42,484 nucleotides of DNA, taken from NCBI GenBank assembly GCA_001642415.1, contig LTDK01000119.1, forward strand, positions 1-42,484, in the 5' to 3' direction. Within the stretch, counting starts at the first letter, position 1. Each line of letters opens with the position of its first letter. Of the stretch, positions 1 through 7,571 are shown piece after piece. This DNA comes from Nematocida ironsii (lineage: Eukaryota; Microsporidia). The notes beneath the pieces were generated by a model that was not told where the DNA came from, did not search any database, and saw only the letters and a program-made list of their open reading frames with translations. The translations under genes were made by a program, and so were the position numbers.

Positions 1-527
1 TACGCATCTTCATCCTCCTCTACACCAAATGTATTTATGTTATTTAGCTTTAATAGATCGGATATTTTTCTTTTTTGTACTTGTATTTCTTCTGCTGTAT
101 AATAATCACACTTGGGAATAATTACTAATGTGTTTACTTTATTAGACAACAGTCTAAGTAGTACAATATCATAATCCTTTATACCTTTACTGGCTGGTGA
201 TGCAAATAGAACCATTAAATGTATACGAGAATCTTCTAAAAAAGGATCCCTTTGAATTTTTGTCTCTTCTAGTAAAAAACTCTTATACCGATCTCTTATG
301 AATATTTCTATCTGCTTGATTTTTGTATCTGTATTTCTGTCAGTGCCATACCCACGAGTGTCAAATATTTTTATTCCCTTCTCATTTATAAATATTTGAT
401 GTTCTGTGATTTCTCCTTCTGAGAGTAGTTCAGCACTTGCCATGGATTTTATAAGTGAAGTTTTCCCAGTATTAGATGCACCTACAAAAAGAATATTTAT
501 GTTCTTATTCCTCTTCCTGTACTTCAT
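1..527 (-). CDS. Septin family GTPase, N-terminal part (C-terminus outside window)
   Basis: The gene reads leftwards from an ATG at 527 and runs off the window, giving 175 codons. It begins with basic residues (MKYRKRNKN) followed directly by a P-loop, GASNTGKT (residues about 14-21). A Walker B/G3 segment DTRGYG and a G4-like IPKCD follow. The stretch between them, with RIHLMVLFASP and VNTLVIIPKCD, matches the septin pattern (R-x-H...P...VN.IPVIAKAD) better than Ras or Rab GTPases. Septins form filaments at the plasma membrane during division. The G4 motif is altered (PKCD rather than AKAD), so nucleotide specificity could be relaxed. Which septin paralogue it is cannot be told without the C-terminal coiled coil. 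Confidence 0.82.
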   Translation of the reverse strand, partial: MKYRKRNKNINILFVGASNTGKTSLIKSMASAELLSEGEITEHQIFINEKGIKIFDTRGYGTDRNTDTKIKQIEIFIRDRYKSFLLEETKIQRDPFLEDSRIHLMVLFASPASKGIKDYDIVLLRLLSNKVNTLVIIPKCDYYTAEEIQVQKRKISDLLKLNNINTFGVEEDEDA

Positions 528-882
528 TTGTTTATGCTTATGTTGTTATACATAATTTATCCTGTATTGTTTATTACACATTGTGTTATATTTATTTTCC
601 TATGCTACAGTAGTATTATACATGTAATATACTTGTTGTTATATACATATTCTACTGCATTCTACTGTATTCTACAGGTACTTTAATAATAAAATTTAAA
701 TAAAGCTATTTAGCATATTATTCATAAGTTATACTTAAATAAGACTAGAAATAATTATTGAAAAATTTAAAAGTGTAACATTTAAATAATTTCAGAATAG
801 AATTATAAAAATACTCAAAAATAACCCGAAATTTAATGGATTTATTTGTATTATAAATAGTGATCACTACTAATAATAAAAC
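528..882. other. AT-rich intergenic region
   Basis: No gene is visible between the septin start and the end of the HIT gene. The stretch holds one copy of the dispersed motif as ATAACCCGAAAT at 821-832. Otherwise it is low-complexity AT-rich sequence that should contain the septin promoter and the HIT 3' end. Confidence 0.6.
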
Positions 883-1296
883 TTATTTACTATTCAGAAC
901 TTGCAGTTTTTCCTTATAACTTTCTATTATAGTAGGAAGACTTTCTTTTCCTGTGGGGGACACCTTAAGCTCAACTTGTAATCCTTCCTGGGTTTTTTCA
1001 CAGTACGGTATAATATGGTAGTGCACATGGTGGACAGACTGAATGTGTCCATTATTTTGTAAAAGGTTATACTGAGGTATTCCCAGTTGTAATACTATCT
1101 TTTTAATTAAGACCATGCACTCCTCTAAATACTCATCAGGGAGTCCTTCCATCTGTGCTGAGTGGTACTTTGGTATAACTAGCAAATGACCAAGGCTTAC
1201 AGGGGTTATATCTGCAATTACCACGTGTCTTCTGGTTTCGCATATAACACTACCAAGCTCTCCTTTAATAATTCGGCAGAATAAACAGTTCTCCAT
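883..1296 (-). CDS. HNT1: HIT-family (HINT-type) nucleotide hydrolase
   Basis: 137 residues. A histidine triad with flanking histidine lies at residues 89-94 (HHVHYH, then IIP), the catalytic signature of HINT/HIT purine nucleotide phosphoramidases. The N-terminus CLFCRIIKGE and the segment LGHLLVIPKYH are typical of HINT proteins, and C4/C7 resemble the zinc-type cysteines found in some members. The frame is open upstream to 1467, but that extension would overlap the divergent ELF1 gene and has no family similarity, so I start at the ATG at 1296, immediately before the conserved core. The likely role is hydrolysis of AMP-lysine or adenosine phosphoramidates in the cytosol. It shares a 25-bp divergent promoter space with ELF1. 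Confidence 0.9.
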   Translation of the reverse strand: MENCLFCRIIKGELGSVICETRRHVVIADITPVSLGHLLVIPKYHSAQMEGLPDEYLEECMVLIKKIVLQLGIPQYNLLQNNGHIQSVHHVHYHIIPYCEKTQEGLQVELKVSPTGKESLPTIIESYKEKLQVLNSK

Positions 1297-1321
1297 AAAA
1301 ACCAGAAAATTCGAAGTTTTT

Positions 1322-1570
1322 ATGGCCAGAAAAAAAACACAAAGAGTGAAGAGAAAAGCTCCAAATGCTAGGGCAGAAAAGCGGTTTTCTTGTTTAGAGT
1401 GTAACAGAGAGCACACAGTAGTGTGCGTGATAGAGAGTGCAAAGAACAGAGGGACTGCCAAATGCACATTTTGTGAGGCAACATACAGATGTCAAACAAA
1501 TCGGCTGTCACAGGCAATAGATGTGTATGCAGATTGGGTAGACCATGTTGAAAAGAAATCTTCTATGTGA
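1322..1570 (+). CDS. ELF1: Transcription elongation factor Elf1 (zinc ribbon)
   Basis: 82 residues, the full length of the compact Elf1 family. A basic N-terminal tail (MARKKTQRVKRKAP) is followed by a zinc ribbon with cysteines at residues 24, 27, 48 and 51 (CLEC...CTFC), and by the characteristic C-terminal segment YADWVDHVEK. Elf1 binds RNA polymerase II near the downstream DNA channel and helps passage through chromatin. The gene diverges from the HIT gene with only 25 bp between start codons. No acidic yeast-type C-terminal tail is present, as in other short orthologues. Confidence 0.93.
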   Translation: MARKKTQRVKRKAPNARAEKRFSCLECNREHTVVCVIESAKNRGTAKCTFCEATYRCQTNRLSQAIDVYADWVDHVEKKSSM

Positions 1571-1633
1571 ATAGATTGAATAATCTGAAATTATAATAAT
1601 AAATAAAATAGCTTATAAAACGAACAATTAACT

Positions 1634-1671
1634 GGTGAATATCCAGAAACCGTCTGGAGATGTTTTTCACC
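1634..1671. other. Two-tier hairpin, possible small structured RNA
   Basis: GGTGAA (1634-1639) can pair with TTCACC (1666-1671), and inside it CCAGA (1643-1647) can pair with TCTGG (1653-1657) around an AACCG loop. The local GC content is clearly higher than in the flanks. It could be part of a small RNA or a 3' processing signal of ELF1; no family was recognised. Confidence 0.3.
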
Positions 1672-1873
1672 CCTAAATAAACTAACCAATAACCCGAATA
1701 TTTTATAGATGTGATTATTCAGTACGCAGTCATCCTTTATAGATTTAAATTATAATTACTGCGAAAATAAGAATGAGAGAGTTATTTCAATATAAAAATG
1801 GAATGCTAAAGGGCTGTCACAAATAAACAATAATAAACTAGAAAATGAATAAAGAAAGAATTTACTTAAATGT

Positions 1874-1890
1874 GGGTTATTTCGGGTTAT
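1874..1890. repeat. Dispersed intergenic motif, double copy
   Basis: GGGTTATTTCGGGTTAT: two GGGTTAT half-sites whose starts are 10 bp apart, about one helical turn. It lies 82 bp upstream of the exosome subunit start. Related copies occur in many other intergenic regions of the window. Confidence 0.7.
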
Positions 1891-1971
1891 TTATAGTCTA
1901 AGCAATTTATTATATTAGTTATAAAGGGTGCACATTCAATCGATAAATATTTCCATACTGGATTAATTTTT

Positions 1972-2613
1972 ATGGAGCGAGAGGATGGTAGAAAGAATTC
2001 ACAGCACAGATCAATTTCCATGGAAGTAGGAAAGAATGTTGTCTTCTCATTTGGTCTGACTAAAGTGTATGCAATGCTAGAGTATTCAGCCCAGCTTAAA
2101 AAGGGAATTACCGCGACTGTTATTATGGAAGAAAACGCTTTCCCCAGTAGCGTCTCTAAAAAAAGAATAGAAAGGGTTGTGGAGGAAGCACAAAAAGCAG
2201 TAGAAAGCATATTCAGCAATTTATTGCTTGATAAAGAAAATAGTTATAGAATAGTATGCAAGGTACTTTGCGATAATGGATCTTTACTTTCTGCAATTAT
2301 AAATAGTGCATCATTAGTTCTACTAGCGTATAAAGTGCCTATTAAGCATTTAGTATTTAGTATAACAGTAGGCCTGTCACAGGAAAGGCATGCAGAGTAT
2401 GTAGTAGATCTGAATGAGTCAGAGGAGAGAACAGACATGGCGTATATTACAATTGCAACAGGCGCAGTTGAGTATGATACTATTATATCATATGGGTCTA
2501 TTTCCAAACCAATCTCAGAAAAGGCGTTTTTAGACCTTCTAGAATACTCAGCCAGTACATCAAAGGACATTTCAAAGGAAATAATGGAAAAAGCCAAGCA
2601 GTGCTTAGCATGA
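1972..2613 (+). CDS. Exosome core subunit, RNase PH-like (RRP41-like)
   Basis: 213 residues, a single RNase PH domain. The N-terminus (REDGRK, then a short basic stretch) resembles the R-x-DGR start of RRP41-type subunits. The core has GKNVVFSFGLTKVYAMLEY (G.A....G.TKV.A.V) and CDNGSLLSAIINSASLVLLAYKVPI, equivalent to the DGG..AA.INA...AL...G+P segment. Eukaryotic ring subunits are structural and lack phosphorolytic activity. With CSL4 at 23480-23887, two components of the same nine-subunit ring and cap lie in this window. RRP46 or MTR3 cannot be excluded by eye. The start ATG follows an AT-rich leader, and the stop is 28 bp before eIF1. Confidence 0.8.
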   Translation: MEREDGRKNSQHRSISMEVGKNVVFSFGLTKVYAMLEYSAQLKKGITATVIMEENAFPSSVSKKRIERVVEEAQKAVESIFSNLLLDKENSYRIVCKVLCDNGSLLSAIINSASLVLLAYKVPIKHLVFSITVGLSQERHAEYVVDLNESEERTDMAYITIATGAVEYDTIISYGSISKPISEKAFLDLLEYSASTSKDISKEIMEKAKQCLA

Positions 2614-2641
2614 GTATTTATTTTGAGTTTTGTTTTTTTGC

Positions 2642-2953
2642 ATGCACGACCTCAATGAAGACATGGTATTTTCTGATGACGAGGCGAAGTTTGAAGACAA
2701 TGAAATACATGTAAGAAAGCAGAACAGAAAGGGGAGGAAGTGGCTTACAACAGTTGAAAACATACCAGAATCATTTGACATCACAAAGCTAATGACTGCA
2801 TTAAAGAGAGAGCTCTGCTGTAATGGAACAATAGTAACCGAACCAGCAACAGGCAAAAAAATAATGCAAATGCAAGGTGACCACGGAACAAAAATTCAAG
2901 CAAGGCTACAAGAAATCTTCCCAGCGTATAAAGTGCTTTTCTTCGGCAACTAG
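2642..2953 (+). CDS. SUI1: Translation initiation factor eIF1
   Basis: 103 residues. The SUI1 fold is recognisable: IHVRKQNRKGRKWLTTVENIP, then the basic helix ITKLMTALKRELCCNG, then GTIVTEP...IMQMQGDHGTKIQARL. eIF1 binds the 40S P-site region and monitors start-codon choice. The frame extends 12 nt upstream to a TTG at 2630; I use the first ATG at 2642, which gives an acidic N-terminal tail (MHDLNEDMVFSDDEAKFEDNE) typical of the family. The gene is co-directional with the exosome subunit 28 bp upstream, so transcripts probably overlap. Confidence 0.93.
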   Translation: MHDLNEDMVFSDDEAKFEDNEIHVRKQNRKGRKWLTTVENIPESFDITKLMTALKRELCCNGTIVTEPATGKKIMQMQGDHGTKIQARLQEIFPAYKVLFFGN

Positions 2954-3797
2954 AAGTGATTATAGGCAATATACATTATGTTTAATTAGCAAAATGTTCA
3001 GATAAGAATGAATACGCAATACTTAAAAATACTTAAAATGTATTAAACATTAATACACAAGAACTATTCTATAGTGAATTTAAGTGCACACAGCAAGAAT
3101 TATTCATATTATTAAACTGTAATAGTCAATTAAATTATTTCTCTGTTGAATATTTCTGGTTATTTTGTAAATTTATGAGTTATATTAAGAATGTTCATTA
3201 TTTATACATAGAAGTAGGCAATTATATAATAATACAAGTAATACAGTCTATTACGCCTATAAATTCGGTATTATCAACATACCCCATAAATTTACAAAAT
3301 AACCCGAAGTATGCAGTGGTATAATAAATAGCCAAGAAGTATAAAATATTTATACTATTGCTGTCATAATTTTACAAACCACAGTAGAAATATTTTGAAT
3401 TATTTACTTATTCAGTAGTAATAAATAGGATATATTATCATACGGATTAGTATAGTATTAATATATCTATTTAATACTTTAATTAAAAACCACAAAATAA
3501 ATCCATTCATTAAGAGTATTTCAGTATAAACAGCCATTCATTCTGAATTATTTGATAACATTATATATTTACTCTTATCTATATTGAATGTATTATTGTA
3601 ATAATACTGCATTTAAGACACATTGCATTTATTTCTATATTTTATTTTATTATTCTATCTAAGAATGTGAAAATTAGATTTGGAATAAATTATAGAAAAT
3701 ACCCCTTTATGTGCAGGGGGTGTTAGATTAAATATGATAGTATTTTCCAGATATAAATTACAATCACTGATAAAGAGTATCTTAAGCTATATATTCA
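2954..3797. other. Long AT-rich intergenic region
   Basis: 844 bp with no supportable gene, in front of the gag-protease-like gene. It holds one ATAACCCGAA motif at 3299-3308 and a hairpin at 3701-3721 (ACCCC pairing with GGGGT around an 11-nt loop) 77 bp before the next start codon. No long terminal repeat pair was seen. Confidence 0.55.
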
Positions 3798-5330
3798 ATG
3801 GTGAATAAAAGAAAAATGGTGCACACAAAATCTAACCAGCTGGAGTACTTTACGAACAGCAAGAACCAGAACAAAAGATTCTTTTGTCAGCCTGCGCTGA
3901 GCTTATTTGAACACTTTATAGTCTATCAAACAATTCCTCATGAGAGGTGCGATATTGTTAATTCACTAGATAAGTATTTCCATAAAGACATGCCAGAGAA
4001 AAGTGAAACTCAGGAATTTACGCCAAGCTTATTTAAAGTGGTTGAGGTTTCATGGGTAACAGAGCACGGTGAAGGAGAGGATGATTGTAGCAGAAAAACA
4101 GAATTCCCTAGTTTGAATGAGTATGAGCTGGCGTATTATGACATATGGCAGCTGAACTTCATAAATACATTACTGCGGCATCAAGTAGATGTAAGCCAGT
4201 ACCTTGCTATACTCAGACAAGTTACATGTTTAAAACTAACAAAGTTGTACGACCATAAAAGTACTTTGGAGGGAGCACTGAAAATATTGAAAAGGCATGC
4301 CTCTATTTCCACTGCATGCCATAATCTTGTTGGCATAAGGCAGAATGAGTTTTTGTTTTTTAAGGACTATGTCAAGGCAGTGACTGCAAATGTAGACAAC
4401 CAAATTAGAATAGAATTGATACCTAACAACATGTATAAAACCACACTCCACCAGCAGATAGAGGCAGGCCTTTGCCTGGCAACGAAGCAATGGATTCATG
4501 AGAAGAGCATACAGGGCATGCGGTGGAACAAAATTATGGAGTTCATTGACTGCAAAGAGAACTTCATTTCCACCACTATTATAAAAGAGCGGGAGTTAAA
4601 GTATCAGATAAGCAAGGTCCAAGTGCCTACCCAAGAGAGTGAAGATTCGTATGTGAAGATAGAAACCAGCACGCAAGAGATAAAGGATGATATACCAGAG
4701 ACCAGCAAGCCGATCTCAAAGGATACACCGCCCACTGAAACCGGCATGTATTGCACACACCACAGAATAAACACGCACGATTCAATCGATTGCTATGCAC
4801 TGAATAGCAGAGCAAAAAAGCCGCAGGCACCGCCAGAGAGTACATTCAGTAAGCCGCAGAAGTCTATTACATGGACAAGTTCACAGAGGCCTGTTTTAAG
4901 TGGAACCTTCCCTGCACAGCAAAATGATGAAGACCTAGGAATACCACATGCAAGGGGTGTAATAAATGGAGTGAGTGTGCTTTTCATGCTAAACGCAGGA
5001 GTAGATGTAAACATTATGACAACTATGGCCCAAAGTTTACTAAACCTGCCAGATCTGTTTGATGGAAAGAGCAAAAGAACTATTCAAAGTGTAACAGGCC
5101 CAGTAGAACTATCCTCAATGCATACGCAGGCATTTATACAGCTATCAATATACAGCCAGTGCCAGTCCACGCAGAAGTTCATGCTATACCCAAGTAAGGA
5201 AATAAGAGTAACTTTAGGCCTCCCATGGATACGAAGCAACTACACAATATACTTACTCCATTTGGTCCCACAGGAAAAGAGAAGAGAAGTTATATCCAGT
5301 CTGTTAAAGCATCAAATATCTATGATATAA
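3798..5330 (+). CDS. Ty3/gypsy-derived Gag-protease protein, solitary and possibly domesticated
   Basis: 510 residues. The first 280 residues look like a helical Gag capsid region. A zinc-knuckle-like motif sits at C319-x2-H322-x4-H327-x4-C332, the retroviral CCHC spacing with His replacing the second Cys. A retropepsin-like segment follows: GVINGVSVLFMLNAGVDVNIM, where the usual D-[ST]-G is N399-A400-G401, and then LGLPWIRSNY at 473-482, equivalent to the ILGxxWL motif near the end of the protease. So a Gag-Pro polyprotein is present but the catalytic aspartate is Asn. The frame closes with a stop right after the protease; no reverse transcriptase, integrase or long terminal repeats were found nearby. 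Base and codon use resemble the neighbouring host genes rather than the AT-rich accessory block. It is either a domesticated host gene or an old fragment; the intact 510-codon frame favours the former. Confidence 0.75.
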   Translation: MVNKRKMVHTKSNQLEYFTNSKNQNKRFFCQPALSLFEHFIVYQTIPHERCDIVNSLDKYFHKDMPEKSETQEFTPSLFKVVEVSWVTEHGEGEDDCSRKTEFPSLNEYELAYYDIWQLNFINTLLRHQVDVSQYLAILRQVTCLKLTKLYDHKSTLEGALKILKRHASISTACHNLVGIRQNEFLFFKDYVKAVTANVDNQIRIELIPNNMYKTTLHQQIEAGLCLATKQWIHEKSIQGMRWNKIMEFIDCKENFISTTIIKERELKYQISKVQVPTQESEDSYVKIETSTQEIKDDIPETSKPISKDTPPTETGMYCTHHRINTHDSIDCYALNSRAKKPQAPPESTFSKPQKSITWTSSQRPVLSGTFPAQQNDEDLGIPHARGVINGVSVLFMLNAGVDVNIMTTMAQSLLNLPDLFDGKSKRTIQSVTGPVELSSMHTQAFIQLSIYSQCQSTQKFMLYPSKEIRVTLGLPWIRSNYTIYLLHLVPQEKRREVISSLLKHQISMI

Positions 5331-5647
5331 AATAAATACATATTTTATCCTAAATATTACAAGAATACCCTAACCACCATTAAGCATTAAATACCCAATA
5401 TCATCATCATGCATACCATCTACACCACCCTACCTCAATATATAATATACCTTAATACCTTATACTCTCCTTATATTATCTCTCTTATACTAACACCAAA
5501 ATATTACTTGTTTTATATTATATTACTATTACATAATCTATTATTTATTACTCCCTTCTCTTTCTATTTATTACTTCCTTTTATTTAACTTTTTGTATTT
5601 ATTATTCATTTCTTGTAATAAGAATATTTTCTTAATTTTACTTTGCC
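5331..5647. other. Intergenic region
   Basis: 317 bp, C/T-biased on the plus strand towards IWS1. No gene, no copy of the dispersed motif and no recognisable reverse transcriptase remnant of the upstream Gag-like gene. Confidence 0.5.
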
Positions 5648-6106
5648 ATGGAAGATACAACAGAAACCACCAACAACAGTGGCCCAAAGGAGATACAAAA
5701 AATACTTGAAGATTTAGAACTTGCATACGAAAATGACAGAAAATCAAATGAAGAAGGTCTCCCCGCCTTAAATAAGCTAAATATAATGGATTCAATGTAC
5801 TACAGATTATTAAAGAGAAAAAATCAGCAAGAATTGCTTGACTCTGGAGTACTTTCCTGTCTAAAAAAGTGGCTTGAACCACTTCCTGATATGTCTTTAC
5901 CACATGATGATGTAAAAAAGGGAGTACTTGATATATTATTGCACCTTACACCAGAAGTAGAGCACTTAAAAGAGAGTGGAATAGGGAAGATAATCTTATT
6001 CTATTCAAAGAACCCATACGAGAAGAAGGGAATAAAGCAAATGGCAAAACAATTAACACTGAATTGGATAAAAATAGCATCAGAGGAGGATGAGGGCATG
6101 TACTAA
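5648..6106 (+). CDS. IWS1: Transcription factor IWS1/Spn1, conserved core
   Basis: 152 residues. The TFIIS N-terminal-like helical bundle is visible: LNIMDSMYYRLLKRKNQQELLDSGVLSCLKKWLEPLPDMSLP, then VKKGVLDILLHLTPEVEHLKESGIGKIILFYSKNPYE, which is the classic HLKxSGIGK..x.Y..+P signature of Iws1/Spn1. The protein binds Spt6 and RNA polymerase II during elongation, so with ELF1 the window carries two elongation factors. The long disordered N-terminal region of yeast Spn1 is missing, leaving little more than the core, as expected for a reduced genome. The stop is 146 bp before the tRNA gene. Confidence 0.92.
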   Translation: MEDTTETTNNSGPKEIQKILEDLELAYENDRKSNEEGLPALNKLNIMDSMYYRLLKRKNQQELLDSGVLSCLKKWLEPLPDMSLPHDDVKKGVLDILLHLTPEVEHLKESGIGKIILFYSKNPYEKKGIKQMAKQLTLNWIKIASEEDEGMY

Positions 6107-6251
6107 TACATAATGCATTAAATTAAATTCTGTTAATAATTGGATATATTTTTATTATAATGAGAAATATTTATTTACTATTAAGACTATTTGGGTTATA
6201 TTTAGAAGTAAAAGTATTTATTCTGTAGGTATTGGGATATCTTTATAATGT

Positions 6252-6325
6252 GTGCTGTTGGTGTAGTTGGTTATCACATTCGCCTAACACGCGAAAGGTG
6301 CTCGGTTCGATTCCGGGACAGCACA
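6252..6325 (+). tRNA. tRNA-Val (anticodon AAC)
   Basis: A full cloverleaf can be drawn. The acceptor stem GTGCTGT (6252-6258) pairs perfectly with ACAGCAC (6318-6324), with discriminator A6325. The D arm is GTGTAGTTGGTTATCAC. The anticodon stem TTCGC/GCGAA encloses loop CTAACAC with anticodon AAC at 6286-6288. The T arm is CTCGG-TTCGATT-CCGGG. The D-arm and anticodon-arm sequence is the usual eukaryotic tRNA-Val pattern. There is no intron and no encoded CCA. Confidence 0.97.
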
Positions 6326-6329
6326 TATC

Positions 6330-6334
6330 TTTTT
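6330..6334 (+). terminator. RNA polymerase III terminator of tRNA-Val
   Basis: A run of five T begins 5 nt after the tRNA 3' end, with a second T run at 6338-6342. This is the expected Pol III stop signal on the coding strand. Confidence 0.75.
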
Positions 6335-6414
6335 AAATTTTTATACCGCGGGTTGTAAAGGAATAATTAACCCAAAGAAAGAAATACAAAATGTTTTATT
6401 TTTATTAGAATGGC

Positions 6415-6435
6415 ATAACCCGAATTAACCCAAAT
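6415..6435. repeat. Dispersed intergenic motif abutting the primase stop codon
   Basis: Two CCC-containing half-sites, ATAACCCGAA and TTAACCCAAA, 12 bp apart. The motif ends exactly at the primase stop codon, so it would lie at the very start of its 3' untranslated region. A further TTAACCCAAA is at 6367-6376. Confidence 0.65.
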
Positions 6436-7557
6436 TTAATTCTCTTTTGATTGCTGCGCCCTGAGCACTCTTAAATAGTACTCAGAAGGAGATGCTATAA
6501 GTACCTCTTGCTTCCCAGTGATTCTTTCCAAAGATTTTGTACACTCTTTCTGTGGATTTAATCCGTTTGATAGTGGGCATCCTACACATTCTGATTTCTT
6601 ACCATCAGATATTACTTTACTGCACGGTGTACTCTTATAATTTATACGGCCACCTACCAGCCCGTATGCATGCTGTATGTTATACTTATATTTCCTGTCA
6701 AATTCTGTTGCAGTGCAGCTGAAGTGGGTTTTATACAGGGCAAGTGCATCCTCAAGGGGAACTCCTGCGGCCTTTAAGAAATTGTTTAGGTTTGACCTGT
6801 CATCGTATTTTAAATGCCTTTTTTCTTTTAACTTATCCAGTATGCCCGAAATACACGGTGGAACACATTTTGTTTGTAATTGCATCATTGTAACGGCTGC
6901 TACAGGAAGAGAGACGGTGTACTCTTTAGGCACTCCAGATAAGTACAGGGTTTGTGTGGTATGTTTCAGAAGGTCTTCAAACCCTCTGGTTAGAATACTT
7001 CTTATACCATCAATTCCTGATGTGACTAGTCCCAGCTCTATTATATCGCGTATAACTGCATATTTCGTAAAATGCGCTGTAACGTATACACTCTTAGAGC
7101 GAACTATTTCTCTGTTAATCTTATCACTATTTGATGCATCTTTTACCTCTCCCAGCCAGTTTATAGAATTATTATCTATTTTTATTTTTAGAATCCCATC
7201 TTCTTGTATATACAGGACTTCCTCCTGAAGACGTGGAAGATACTCTGAGGTAAACAATTTAAGAACATCTTTTTCCTGAGCTTGATCAATCCTAAGCCGG
7301 AATATTTGTACTTCTCCATGTATAAAATCTTTCATCTCATGCACATCAGTTGCTGCTGCTATTTTTGCACAGTAGTGCTGCTCTATATCTTCTTTTATGT
7401 TGTCCTTGTTTAGTATTGCAGACACAGGAAGTTGTTTGTATCTTTCTATGTACGAGTGGACTTCTTTTCTTTCCTTCACCCTTTTCTGGTACTCTGTCAT
7501 CTTGTAAACCTCAGGGACATCCTCAACGTATAAGCTGAGTAAAGTATTTCTGCTCAT
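6436..7557 (-). CDS. PRI2: DNA primase large subunit
   Basis: 373 residues from the ATG at 7557. The C-terminal iron-sulfur domain is recognisable: PPCI (C235), then DRSNLNNFLKAAGVPLEDALALYK and YKYNIQHAYGLVGGRINYKSTPCSKVI (C312), then CVGCP (C324, C327) and C339. These supply the four ligands expected for the 4Fe-4S cluster, although the last spacing is shorter than in yeast or human. The protein pairs with the catalytic primase subunit and polymerase alpha to start RNA primers. The frame stays open to 7707, but that extension lies inside the divergent ThrRS gene, so I reject it. Only 14 bp separate the two divergent start codons. At 373 residues it is shorter than typical eukaryotic orthologues (around 500). 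Confidence 0.9.
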   Translation of the reverse strand: MSRNTLLSLYVEDVPEVYKMTEYQKRVKERKEVHSYIERYKQLPVSAILNKDNIKEDIEQHYCAKIAAATDVHEMKDFIHGEVQIFRLRIDQAQEKDVLKLFTSEYLPRLQEEVLYIQEDGILKIKIDNNSINWLGEVKDASNSDKINREIVRSKSVYVTAHFTKYAVIRDIIELGLVTSGIDGIRSILTRGFEDLLKHTTQTLYLSGVPKEYTVSLPVAAVTMMQLQTKCVPPCISGILDKLKEKRHLKYDDRSNLNNFLKAAGVPLEDALALYKTHFSCTATEFDRKYKYNIQHAYGLVGGRINYKSTPCSKVISDGKKSECVGCPLSNGLNPQKECTKSLERITGKQEVLIASPSEYYLRVLRAQQSKEN

Positions 7558-7571
7558 TTTTTTTGCAAAAT

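Larger units (their letters stand above)
1571..1971. other. Intergenic region with motif copies and a two-tier hairpin
   Basis: No ORF is supported here. It contains ATAACCCGAATATT at 1689-1702, a double copy of the dispersed motif at 1874-1890 (about 80 bp before the next start codon) and a hairpin at 1634-1671, which is listed separately. Confidence 0.6.

Noticed and set aside
1297..1467. N-terminal extension of the HIT gene frame
   Set aside because: It overlaps the divergent ELF1 coding region and adds a sequence with no family similarity.
1874..1890. Interstitial telomere repeat
   Set aside because: GGGTTA resembles telomeric sequence, but copies are paired, dispersed and include C before GGG; no array is present.
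5571..5903. Minus-strand 110-codon frame over IWS1
   Set aside because: Overlaps the clearly conserved IWS1 gene and has no recognisable content.
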